A DNA stretch of 64,000 nucleotides from Calonectria ilicicola (lineage: Eukaryota > Ascomycota > Sordariomycetes > Hypocreales > Nectriaceae): contig CP085825.1 of assembly GCA_020809705.1 (NCBI GenBank), forward strand, positions 1,860,001 through 1,924,000, read 5' to 3'. Shown here piece by piece: positions 31,315 through 42,249 of the stretch. The position numbers and the translations under genes are program-made. Every line of letters begins with the position of its first letter. Position 1 is the first letter of the stretch. The notes under the pieces are model-generated. The model did not search any database. It was not told the origin of the DNA and saw only the letters and a list, made by a program, of their open reading frames with translations.

Positions 31315-33116
31315 TTATTCCTTGTAATGTTCCTTCGTTCTCTCCTCTGCAGCATCCAAACATTCACTCGTAACATTGGAATCCCTGGGGATCAGCTTGA
31401 CTTTGAACTCCCTTGGAATCGCAACCAATGCGGTCTTGAATTGGTTGTAATCCACGTAGTCCGTGTTTGGAGGATGCGTTTCACTCGCCACAATCTTGTA
31501 TGACGATAGGATACGTACCAGAGCTGCATAGAGAAGCCTTGATGCAATGTACTGACCTGAGCACGAGCGGGAGCCTGTGCCGAAGCTGAGGTGACCTAGA
31601 CCACTCGATTCCATCTCAGTTGGAGGGTCAAGGCTTTTGAGCCATCTCTCGGGGTCGAATTTCCCAGCATTGGGTCCAAAATGGTCAACATCTGTTCAAA
31701 TCAGCTTTGAGTACATTCCTTCACGAATAAAGTCTACATACCGTGATTGCCAGCTTGGGCGTTAATCAAAATCATTGTCTTGGGAGGGATAATCGCTCCG
31801 TTCCAATTAACTTCTGTGACAGTCTTCCTCGGTAAGCTCATGGAGCTGACTGTGTAGTACCGTCCAGCTTCCTTGATAATTGCATTGATGTAAGGAATCT
31901 TTTCATCAATGTAACACTGTGACCATGCATCGCGGACGTCGGGGTAATATCTTTTGATATCCTCATATGCACGATCTTGCCACACTTGACCTTCCTTGGT
32001 TGAGAGGGAGCCAAGACACGAAGTCAATGTTCCTGGGATGGTCTCAAATCCACCAGATACCAGCGACAAACAAATGGAAGAGACTTCGACCCCTGTCAGT
32101 TTCGTCTCTTCGTCTTTCAGAATAGCGGCCGAGATGCAAGGCTTGTCGGTACCCTTTTTGATCATTTCTCGCACTTTGTCCAAGAGCAAATCCAGATAAG
32201 CATCTCGCCTTCCACGTAGTTCCTTGGATCGAGCATTCTTTTCGTTGTTGGGAAGGTATCTCAGGAATGGGACATAGTCCTGCAAATTCTCTGAGGCACT
32301 GCGCAATAACGAGATGGCCGATCCCACATGGAGAATCTCCCGAAGTAAATCGTCATATACCGCATCCATACGAATTCCATAGCAGAGAGTTAAAGTGGTG
32401 TTCAAGGCATATCTCTGGATATAAGGACGAACATCAATTTCAATGGCACCATTCTTACTATCTCTCTTCATGTCCCGGACAATGCAGTAACTCTCAAGAT
32501 CAAACATTGGGTAATAGTTTCTCAATGCTGGTCTTCCAAGTGCTGTGCCAGCAGCTTTGCGCTTTTTCTTGCAAGACTCATCCCAAGGGGATGAACCGAT
32601 GGTAAAACCTTGGGTACTGCTAATCACCCCATGGAATGTGTAGAGCTTCGGGCGATCAACCACAGCGTTCTGGTTTCCAAGGAGCATTTTCTTGCAGTCA
32701 TCGAATGAGTTGACCACAACAGCACGAGTGTTTCCCAGTTTTACCTGGAAAACCGAGTGCTTGTATTGGCGCCACCATTTTTCACAGGTACTAGCGTGAT
32801 CCTCGCCGAGCTTGAGGAGATGGCCAAACATTGGAACCGCACCCGGAATTTCCGGAAGACCTTTGATATGAGGAATATCCGTAGCATATGCGACCTATAA
32901 TTCACCATTATTAAATGTTTTGAACTTCATCACCGCAAAAAAAGTCTTGAGGAATTTTTCTGACTTGGGGTTTCGTAATTTTCTTACATTATAGATCATG
33001 TACGTTAAGATGACAACGCCAAACGCTGTCAGAACGGGGATGGCATTGTCATGATTCTTGATCTTGACCAAAAGGTACCCGAGCGGGGCGATGTACGACT
33101 CGAATTTAGAATCCAT
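31315..33116 (-). CDS. cytochrome P450, CYP504/phenylacetate-hydroxylase-like (P450-2)
   Basis: Three exons (33116-32988, 32894-31742 and 31691-31315) encode about 552 residues. An N-terminal membrane anchor (VLTAFGVVILTYMIY) precedes HIKGLPEIPGAVPMFGHLL, the proline-rich start seen in CYP504 phenylacetate hydroxylases. The I-helix reads SGGFETIPGTLTSCLGSL, followed by GQVWQDRAYEDI, again as in CYP504. The ExxR element is EAGR, PERW is present, and the haem loop is FGTGSRSCSG. CYP504 enzymes hydroxylate phenylacetate or 3-hydroxyphenylacetate on the ring. The match was judged by eye, and about 50 residues at the C-terminus are extra. With amine oxidase and amidase genes beside it, an arylacetate or related substrate is a reasonable hypothesis. 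A TCGG-N5-CCGA site lies 213 bases upstream. Confidence 0.9.
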
Positions 33117-34976
33117 AGCCAAAGACTAATCGGAGATTATTGGGTGAGGTGTGAGGTGTAGCTGTATTGGGGCCTCTACAATTCGTCCCGACTGGTGACG
33201 TGCAGATCACATTTGTAGGTGTGGGTGCACGTTGGAGAACGGCCGATTCCGTGTGCAAAGCTCCTCTACCTGACTCCCACATGCATCAAGACGTATGTTA
33301 CCACTATGCGGCGTGGCAAAAGTAAGCGTCGGAGGTCCCGACAATCCTGTGCACTTTTCATATTGTGCAACGGTTATGTGAGGTTATCAACGAGAGGTCG
33401 GAGTGGGCGACATGCTGATAATTCCCCGCATTGAATCATATCGAAGTCCGATAAGGTGCAGCAAGATTCCCGAGGTCCGATCGTTGGAGAAAGCCACCAA
33501 TGAGAATGAATGCATTTGATCTGTTACTCTCATGATCGGTTGCATCAGTCAAGGATGTTGCTTTGCTTGGATTGTTGGTCAGGTGATTCCTTTCAACCTC
33601 ATCTTTGGTTCACTGCGGGTGATGCGACAGGCCTGATTTTTTTCCCGTTTGGTGCATGACAAGCCCAAAACCGGACAAAAGACCCGTACCGGGTTGGCGC
33701 ACACGATTGCGGATAAAGAATTTAAATAAAATTTTTTGAATAAATAAATGAACTAGCTAAATACCATCAACCTTTGATTAGATTCCTCGTTTATCGGATC
33801 TTCTGCTGTGCTTGGTGTTCTGTTCTAATGCAGATTATTCCCGTAGCCACGGTGAACACGCCCTGTGGTTCAGTGGCCAATTATCCACTCTAGCACCCTC
33901 CTTAGCACAACTACATTCTACAGACCGTTCCATAGCAAGCCCAACGGGGCTGAGAACACCGCGAAGAATTCAATGAAACAACTGGGAGAGACTTTTTTGC
34001 ACCTTTCTTCGTAGCCGCTAAAGATTGGGTCATTCAATGGCGTTTCCATGCCAGTTATTTGCCAAGAAGCTAACAAAAAATACGCCGCACAGCTCAGCGC
34101 ACACCACTGGGGATGCAAGATTCGTATGTATCAGTTCCACTCGAAATGGAGCATGTTCTTAGTCACAAGTGTATAATACTTACGCTCATTAATAATCCGA
34201 GTATATTCAACCATAATCATGACAAAATTTAAGTGATAGAGAAAGGTGAAGATTTTGGGCTACTCTAAAAGACAGCACTATGACTTGAAATACGTTCGTA
34301 TTGCCCTGACATCAGATCACCTAGCGCTGTGATCAAATAATACGCCGCTAACTATGACCTTGTATCTTCACAAACGAAACTTCTTGACGGTGCATATCGA
34401 AGTATTGCAATGATTGAACAGCCTTTTCAATCTAGCCACAAAATAACATACAATTAGTCTGCACATATAATACAATTTAAATTCACTACAATGCACGCTG
34501 ACCGGCCCTACAGCATTAGGAAAATACCTCAGCCTACCAGCTGAGATGCATCACACCAGAATGCATTTTCTCGCTTAAGAGGCCCACTTCCAACGTGATC
34601 AAAGGAACGTGGTCTATATCCGATCTCTTTTGCTCCGATGTGGATGACATTCAGCTCCGAAGTAGACCCGCAACTGACGAGGCACGTTTTGTTGGTTTTT
34701 GGTTCAAATGATCCGATGTTGGCAAGTCAGTTGACGCGTAGAGTTATTGGAATCAGTTGACTGTGGGCCGCGCAAAGGCGGTATGGGACCTAACGGAATC
34801 GTCATACCATGTTATCCGTACTTCCCGACCATCGCGGCTGCGAACAACATGATCAGCTACTCCATTTCTATAAAACATACATATCTCCTTCTTTCTAGCC
34901 TACTCAATCCCCGCACATAACTTGCAAGCCAAGACTATCACAGCGCATTATTGAATCCAATCATTAATTTATTACA
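33117..34976. other. divergent intergenic region between P450-2 and the NmrA-like gene
   Basis: This 1.86-kb AT-rich gap has the TCGG-N5-CCGA site at 33329-33341 on the P450-2 side, a CGG-N6-CCG element near 33240, and several CCGA half-sites at 33400-33480. The NmrA-like side has no full site; a TATAAAA-like element lies near 34868. No gene is supported. Confidence 0.6.
33329..33341. promoter_or_regulatory. TCGG-N5-CCGA palindrome, P450-2 promoter
   Basis: The sequence is TCGG-AGGTC-CCGA, about 213 bases upstream of the P450-2 ATG. It is the rightmost exact copy found and marks the right limit of the candidate regulon. Confidence 0.78.
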
Positions 34977-35930
34977 ATGCCAAAATTTGTTCTCACGGGT
35001 GTTGACGGCAACCTGGGCAGCGTTGCCGCCTCATACGCATTGGAGATTGTGAAACCTGAGGATGAACTTGTTTTCACAACCTACAAGTTAGATGCGGTCC
35101 CATCCGAAACCCGCGAAAAATGGACTAGCAAGGGCGTCAAGGTTGCTGTCGCAAGTTACGACGACATCGAAAGCCTGAAGGCCGTTTTTGAGGGTGCTGA
35201 AGCCGTTACCTTCATCTCGACTTGGCTATTCGGTGAAGGTCGGCGTCGCCAAGCTAAGAATGTACTTGAAACCGCAAAGGCCTGTGGCGTCACGCGAGTC
35301 TGCTATACTTCATTTATTGGCGCGGGCATCCAAGCAGAGAATGAAGAAGATATTCCATTTCTACCTCGAGATCATCATGTCATTGAAGGGTACATCTTCA
35401 ATTCTGGATTGCAGTACAATATCCAACGCAATTACCTCTATGTGGATAATATCCCCACCCTATTTGGACCTTCCTGGAAGTTTTGCGGAGATAAATGGCT
35501 CTCAAATGCTCATGGTATGCCCGGTGCCTATGTTGCCCGAGAGGATTGCGGTCGGGTAGCTGCTGCTCTCCTATTGGGAAAGGGAGAGCCAAACAAGGTT
35601 TACGATGTTACGGGTCCAGAGGCCATTACAAATGAACAAGTATTCGAGTGGATTTGCAATCAGACGGGTTACAAAGGCGAGATTGTGGACACCTCTGATG
35701 ATGTACTGAAGAAGTTCTGGCTTGACCGTGGTCTCCCAACAGACTTCTTTGGTGACTTTTCAAAACTTCCCATGAAGCTTTGTATCGGTGATTTGCTTTG
35801 CTGTGGCGAAATGGTTGCCAAGGGATACATGCAAAACACAACCGACACCGTTGAGAAACTGACTGGTCGTCCACCAGTTCCATTCCAAGAAGCTCTACCC
35901 AAGTATAAAGAGTTCTTCCCACAGCCTTGA
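34977..35930 (+). CDS. NmrA-like NAD(P)-binding protein (atypical SDR)
   Basis: This intronless gene encodes 317 residues. The N-terminal Rossmann motif is FVLTGVDGNLGS (GxxGxxG type). AVTFISTWLFGEGRRRQAKNVL and VCYTSFIGAG follow, as in NmrA/QorB-type proteins, which lack the usual catalytic Tyr-Lys pair of classical SDRs. The C-terminal part has a substrate-cap region (VTGPEAITNEQVFEWICNQ). Relatives include redox sensors, quinone reductases and tailoring enzymes. No targeting signal is seen. It lies next to the regulon's last member but its promoter lacks TCGG-N5-CCGA, so co-regulation is not supported. Confidence 0.9.
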   Translation: MPKFVLTGVDGNLGSVAASYALEIVKPEDELVFTTYKLDAVPSETREKWTSKGVKVAVASYDDIESLKAVFEGAEAVTFISTWLFGEGRRRQAKNVLETAKACGVTRVCYTSFIGAGIQAENEEDIPFLPRDHHVIEGYIFNSGLQYNIQRNYLYVDNIPTLFGPSWKFCGDKWLSNAHGMPGAYVAREDCGRVAAALLLGKGEPNKVYDVTGPEAITNEQVFEWICNQTGYKGEIVDTSDDVLKKFWLDRGLPTDFFGDFSKLPMKLCIGDLLCCGEMVAKGYMQNTTDTVEKLTGRPPVPFQEALPKYKEFFPQP

Positions 35931-36271
35931 ATATATTTCTAATTTGATCGAGTACGAAATTAAGGTTGCAAATAAAAGATCTCACTTCGTATTATATTAA
36001 CCTATGACCGTATATAAGTAATCACTTTCAGACACCTAAGTCCATTTCATTATTCCCGTCCAGTTATATTTGATACCACCTTATCAATAATCAGGAAGTA
36101 TTCGTTTCAACTACTTCTCTACGAATAGCAACTCATATGCCAAGTGCAAATAGTAAATGATGAAACAAGTTCAAGACTAATTAATACACATACAGCGAGT
36201 CTCTTGATCAAAGTTTAGTAGTTATTTTACTATCTAATTCATACACTGTCATCTAGGAAAACCCATCCTCT
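35931..36271. other. convergent 3' intergenic region
   Basis: This 341-base AT-rich gap between the convergent NmrA-like and GH93-like genes probably contains both polyadenylation regions. Nothing else is recognised. Confidence 0.5.
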
Positions 36272-37502
36272 TTACAGGCCTGTGCTGGTCAAGTTTACCA
36301 CGCTCAAGCTGACCTGATTGGTACTACTGGGAGGCAAGTAACCGCCACCAATAATAGCCAAGAGGTTATCGTCCTCATTTAAGAGCATGAGTCCTCTCGT
36401 GTAAGCATTTGGCTGGGGAACGCTATACTCAACCCAAGAATTGGGATCTCCCAAGTTGTTGTTCACAAAGATGTTCGATTGACTTCCACCGCTGAGGATA
36501 ATGCTGCCGGAAGATCCACCAACAGAACTCCAAACAACGAACGGGGAGCTGACAGGCCTCGTTCCTTTAGTTGAAACAAGTGAGTATGCGGGAGCGCTGA
36601 GGATGTTGAGAGGGTCGGAGGTGAGTCGGTAGTGAACACGGCAACCATCCGTACCACAAACCTCATAGGCATAAATGTATTGTCCATTGGGGAGCAATGT
36701 AATAGCAGGCATTCCAGGGCGAGCAGAGTAGTTGTTATCATCGTGCACATCATCAACAACAGATGACCATGTGAGCAGGTCCGTGGTTGTCTGGTGGACA
36801 AGCTTTTGACCATACTTGGGATCACGCTGGTCAGAGTAATAAATCACAAGCTGGTTATTGTAGACTCTAAAGCTTAGTTAGCCAAATGACTCCCCGATGA
36901 TGCCAATACTTCACTCACTTAAGGAGAGGCTCCCAGACTGGAGTCAGCCCATTGTTTGGCCGAGCTTCACCGCCACTGGCCACAGAGCTCACGAATTCCC
37001 AAGTTTTGCCGCCATCAGTGCTTGCATAAACATCAATCTTGGTTAGACTAAGATCGGTTGGAATACTGTTTCCCGCGCATAGGATGGTTCCAGCCGGGTA
37101 TTTTCCAATAGCTTGAGGCAATTCATAAAGATCTGGCTGATATCGCAGACCCCAGTTGTTGACCTGGTCTTCGACCTTGCTAAATTCCGACCACGTCACT
37201 CCGCCATCTTGAGATTTATAGATGGGAAAGTAAACCAACGGGGGCTCTGGGGAATAATTTTCCCAAGTTGCGAGGAGAGACCCATCGGATATCTCAATCA
37301 CTCGAGCGTAAAGCACTCTCGGGTCGGTCCAATTTGCGTTGGATGGTGGTGAAAAGATGACATTGTTCGAAAATGTGGACGTTGGGGTTGTTCTCTTTTC
37401 AACACGGCTTGGGGGGATATCAACTGGCCCGGCCGTCGGAGCACAGGAAGCAACCTGGAGGAATCCCAGGATGCTTCCTACAAGCAACGATGAAAAGTGC
37501 AT
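36272..37502 (-). CDS. secreted GH93-like exo-arabinanase/sialidase-fold protein
   Basis: Two exons (37502-36919 and 36866-36272) encode about 392 residues. The start at 37502 gives a clear signal peptide (MHFSSLLVGSILGFLQVASC, cleaved near Ala-Pro), followed by a short pro-region ending in the Kex2-like site EKR. The body is a six-bladed beta-propeller of BNR/Asp-box type: SQDGGVTWSEF and ASTDGGKTWEF are Asp-box repeats. RYQPDLYELP and AYEVCGTDGCRVHYR are features of the GH93 exo-1,5-alpha-L-arabinanase group. The enzyme would release arabinobiose from arabinan outside the cell. It has no obvious link with the amine/amide block. Confidence 0.88.
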
Positions 37503-38591
37503 ATCAAAATATAAATTTGATCTTATTTGGAGGGACTTTACCAAACCCACAGTTACAACCCAGGAGTCCAACAAGAAGACGACAAAGGGTCCTATGTTTA
37601 TATATGTCTACAGTTATGGGGCCCAAGTCTTCTAGTTCAGACAAGGGTTGGCCACGCATTATGGTCAGGAGCGAGTCTGCCCCGCCCCCGCACCCCATGT
37701 GAAAGCACACATCATCATCATATTTACAGGGACCCGGTCGCATTAACTGGTGGGCTGAGTGGTCAAAGGTTGACTTAAGCGCTCTTTCGCCAATGGACCG
37801 GTTGCCAGTAATTAAAGTTCACATGTCGTTTGTGCCAGCCGTGTCCTGATCTATTGCGTATTAAGCAAGGCATTGAGCTCGATCATGGATGTGATTCGAG
37901 CGCCTAGATGTCCCGTCTTGGCTTGTGGGGATTCCGGTTAAATGGAACTATAATTTCCTGGCCCGCTACCGGGGCACAATCTCTTTTTGGAAACCTCGGG
38001 CTCTTTAATGCCGTCACAGGTCTCCTAATGAGTGAATTAAATGGCTGGTGTTCACAGCATTGTCTTGAGCAAGCCAGGTTGTGGATTTGTTCGGCTCCAC
38101 CCCCACAAAAACGTCATTAACTTAAAAAATAGATGCAGCGGCTTCTAAGTTAATATACACTACCCCCAAGGAGCATGAAATGTTGTCGATGGTCTGATAC
38201 ATCTCGGACATTTTCCAGAGTCCCGTTGGGCTCTGCCTTCTAATCAGCAGTAATGTAGTCTTGACATGTTTTTTTAATTTTGATATGCACTACGCACTGG
38301 TAGTGACTGTCATTGACGAGACCTAATTTAACTGACTATTTTCAACCCATAACATGATGGGGTCTTTGTTTATTATACATTTCCCCCCCTTTTCTGATTT
38401 TTGTGACCCCAATTCAAATAATGTCACTATTATTAATAGGTTGAGATGGATACACCATCAAAGAGGTGGAATTGGAGTCATTCGAATCTATCCCTTCAAT
38501 CGATTGAGAGCGGAGCTTGTCAGCCCAAACTTTGAATTCAACGCGTGCAAATGCCGAGAACAACACAACTCAGGCCATTGCACGCACAAGT
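37503..38591. other. intergenic region, GH93-like gene promoter
   Basis: This 1.09-kb gap lies upstream of the GH93-like gene and downstream of the desaturase. A GC-rich patch (CCCCGCCCCCGCACCCC) lies at about 37679-37695, which could be a C2H2-type regulator site, and AT-rich DNA follows. No gene is supported. Confidence 0.45.
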
Positions 38592-40359
38592 TTAGTAGTG
38601 CGCTCCGGTCCAGTTTCCGTTCTCGATAATGGACTTTTGGCACTTGGCTAGTATAGCCGCCTGTCTTGAGACCTCTGCCAGTCGACCAATAACTTGCTGG
38701 TTGCTATTCGCGAAGCCGTAGAGGGCATATGGAATCCCCACATCATTACAGAATTCCTGTACAAGCTTCTGAGTTTTTCTCAGATTGTGCCTGGGAACAC
38801 GTGGGAACAAATGGTGGATAACCTGAAATTGGAGGCCACCATGGAAGAAATCCAACCACTCGGGACAATCGACATCCATGGTAGTTCGAAGTGTTTTTTG
38901 GGCGAAACTCTCCTCTGGGCCTAAATCCATCGTACTCATAGCAAAATGTGACAAGACAATCTGCAAGTGAACTGGGGAGGCGGCGATGTGGCTAATCATG
39001 AAAAGTCCAAATCGGGTCCAGTTATCAGGCAGGATCTTGTACATGATACCATAACCAAACCAGGTCCAAAAAGAAATTTGCCCAATGATTTCAATCCACC
39101 AATACTTTGCAGCTGAGCCCTTAGGACCACGGCCAGAAAGCAGGTAATCCCAGGACAAGTAATACAGATTAAGACGAGCCAGTGAGAGAATCGGGTAATA
39201 AGTCCACGCCTGTACAGAAATCAATACTTTGGCGAAAGCATCGTATTTCATGACTCGGTCATAGTATGTTGAACGCAAGCTGCCAAGGAGACGATGAGAA
39301 ACGCTGAAAAATGGCATTTCTTCGATGTCGGGGTCATGCTCAGGGGCGTTGGTAACGATATGATGGACGTTATGGTTGTACTTCCACCAGCTCAGCGAAA
39401 GACCTCCGATAAAGTCGGCAATGATGATTCCGATGGCGGTGTCGATTTCATACGAATGAGTAATTCCCATGTGACCTGCATCATGAGCAGTGAAAACGAG
39501 CTGCTGCCACATTGCGCCGAGAAAGAACGCTCCTAGGAAATACCATTTGAAGTAAATACACACCCACATGAGAGAGAAGAGTGAGACATATCGAATACCC
39601 TCGACGCCGTAGGCCCAGTAGTTGCATTGATAGAGCCCTGCGTCGAATACTCGTTGATGAAGAGCTCGGTACTTCTCAATGATTTTGGCTTGGGTAGCCA
39701 CATCAGGGGACGGATACTTTTCAAGGTCGAGTGTGGTGTATTCATGCGTGATGGTATCCAAATATGACATCCCGTCAGTCACATCGGGTGCCGAGGCCGA
39801 CGACGACTCCGCAGAGGCGGCACGACGTCGGAGACCTTCATCTTCAACATCAAAGACTGGGGAGGCCGTCCCAGATTTCACAGAGCTAGATTCGGAATTG
39901 GGCCGATTGGCATTTGATTCGGCTTCAATTTGGTCGCGGGTTCGAAATACGCCGCCTTGGATTGGTGGGACGAAACTTCTCCACAACCCTTCAATCCGCC
40001 CAATTCGGTATTTCAGCATTCGCTCTCTAGCTTCGAGAGGATGAAAACTGTTACATCAAAGGGCAATTCATGTTAGATCCAATTGGTTCTGGTTAATCAA
40101 GGCCATGGGTTTTAGCTCACGCGTCAACTTCATCTGAAGCATCCTTTCCAACCATGTGCAACAGTGCCTTATCACCACCAGGATGGTACTTGAGCCAGCT
40201 GTCAACCTTGATGACTTGGCCATGAAGGATGAATAATTTGTGGCCTTCGGCGATTTGAGCCTCAACCTCATCGCGGGTCATGAGCGGGGGCACCCGGTCG
40301 GAAGCTCCGGGAGGTTGCGGTGGGAATCCCGTGATGCCCTGGCGAGACAGAGGAGGCAT
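38592..40359 (-). CDS. delta-8 sphingolipid desaturase with N-terminal cytochrome b5 domain
   Basis: Two exons (40359-40121 and 40047-38592) encode about 564 residues. The cytochrome b5 domain (residues about 25-110) has the haem motif HPGG followed by the second His in DAFHP. The desaturase domain carries the three histidine boxes HDAGH, HNVHH and QVIHH, the last with the Gln that marks front-end desaturases. Hydrophobic segments flank the boxes, as in an ER membrane enzyme. A Ser/Ala-rich insert of about 60 residues separates the two parts. The enzyme introduces the trans delta-8 double bond into the long-chain base of fungal glucosylceramides, a conserved function in filamentous fungi. Its coding GC is higher than in the genes to the left. 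Confidence 0.95.
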
Positions 40360-42249
40360 GGCGGCGGTATAGAGGTTGTACTGTTGAGGGATGGTGTTGC
40401 CGGGACCAATTGACTACGTGGGTAGAAGAAGAACTGGTCTGATGACACCGGGGAAAATAAGCTCGTCCGATGTCATGGGACATGTGGGAAAGTCCGGATA
40501 TAGAGACACCGAGAAAAGGGGCACGTACCTGATAATCGGCTCACCGCTTCTGAAAGCTTGTACACGCACTGTGCCAAGGCATCTAAATTCCTTCAATTGA
40601 TCCGGGGGCAGAGCTCAACCCGTGTCTAGGCATCTAAATTACTGAAACCGCAGGGCCCAGGCAGCCAAATTACTCGGGTCCCGCGCGCCCGTCTCAGCAA
40701 TTGCTGACAATTTGAAGACTTTGAATTGATTGAATTTTCCTATCCTCGGCAGATGCCGCAAGTCCCGGTGCAAAAACCGAAAACCAAATTGGCACTGCGT
40801 GGTTGATCCGATTACGATGAGGCCCACAAAACATCGCATGAGGCTCCATCATCACCAGCCCATCAACCAGTATGCTTATTGGTGCTGGCAGCCAAAGCCT
40901 TGCCCTCAGAGTACATCAACCAAATAAAATTCATCTGTAATAATTTTAAATTGTTATTGGTCTGTTACTATATAATTTAGAATACAAAAAATACAGCTAC
41001 AATTCATTTAGGTGCAAGTGACAGTTTTTTCTGTCCACGTTGCATCACGCCACTTTCCCAAAGCATCGCATGTTAATCTGTCAATCATTATTCAAATTTC
41101 TTTTCCCCCAACAAGGCTTTTATAATATGAATTCAGTTTTTCTCATTTCACCATTTCAAAATATCCAGCGATAGGATCGTGAGTAATACTCCAGCGCTTT
41201 TTTTTCGACCAAAGCAAACAGTTGTATGGGACAGTAGTTACGAGCCGGACTGTAGCCGTTTGCTCGACCGTGTTCCCAAAGCAACTCTTGTGCTCACTGT
41301 CGGTTGCAAGAATTTAGAATCTCAAAGTTTCAGACATTCAAGATAACATTGATTTTGTTGCTTATTTAGAGACTATGTTTTACCTTTGCTACCCACTCCA
41401 GTATCTGAAAATGGTGACGTAGATCCACTCAAGACAGCGAGCGAGCAGTCTAACTCGTGCTGCATTTCATCGCTCATATCAGCTTCTGGGGGAAGTTATC
41501 AGCAGCCCAGGACGGAGCCGTGCCGGCTTGTCTGTGCCGTATGTCGACTCGTGACAAGGCGCAGATGAAAGAAAAAGCAAACAAGCATCAGCCAAGGCAT
41601 GACCGCAACACCAGGTAAGCTATCAATGCAGCTAACAACCAACAATGTGACATGTCTGATCTCCTGGGTGGTATTTCTTGCACTGCCTTCGTCACCACAA
41701 TAAGCCCAATGGTTTACACGGGCATGTCCGTTGATGTTACACATAAAGGAGGCGATTACTCGATAAATAAAACGAGGCTTTGCAGTGTCTCAGATCATGA
41801 GATGAGGGAAGTTGATCAATTATCGCAAAAGCACAGCTTCTAGGCATGCCAACTTCTGTTCTGAGACCACCCGTCATTCTTCATACTAAAGTATCACTGT
41901 CCAAGTCCAAGTGGTATCGACTCTGGTGGTTGCCTGGCAGAGATAATCATAAATTACGAGTGTTAGACATAATATGCTTAATACACTTGTGGCATGGAAT
42001 AAAACTGTGCCTCATGTACTCAAACACTCGAAAAAGGACTTTGCGTGATTCTAGCAGAGAATAAACCTTAGCCTCATTTATAAAACTGAAATCATGAATA
42101 TTTTTCACTATTCAGTAGTCAAAGCTATGCCCAGTAGTTATCGACTCTAGCATTTAATGCCAGCCAAAACGCGGCCGATTATTCTTGATTCACAATTGTA
42201 GATACAAATAACAATACAAAACATGATAGCCAAGAAGCATCTCTAGATA
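40360..42249. other. intergenic region, desaturase promoter
   Basis: This 1.89-kb gap holds the upstream region of the desaturase and the 3' side of the CoA ligase. It is GC-moderate near the desaturase and AT-rich from 40930 to 41200 and from 41990 to 42240. Short open frames are on both strands and none has recognisable features. Confidence 0.5.

Noticed and set aside
39780..39800. TCGG-GTG-CCGA in the desaturase gene and similar CGG-N3-CCG elements near 7569 and 10682
   Set aside because: The spacer is three bases, not five, and the first is inside coding sequence; they do not form a consistent set.
40298..40310. A CGG-N5-CCG element (TCGG-AAGCT-CCGG) near the desaturase start
   Set aside because: It lies inside the first coding exon, lacks the final A of the TCGG-N5-CCGA consensus and sits in GC-rich coding DNA, so a chance match is more likely.
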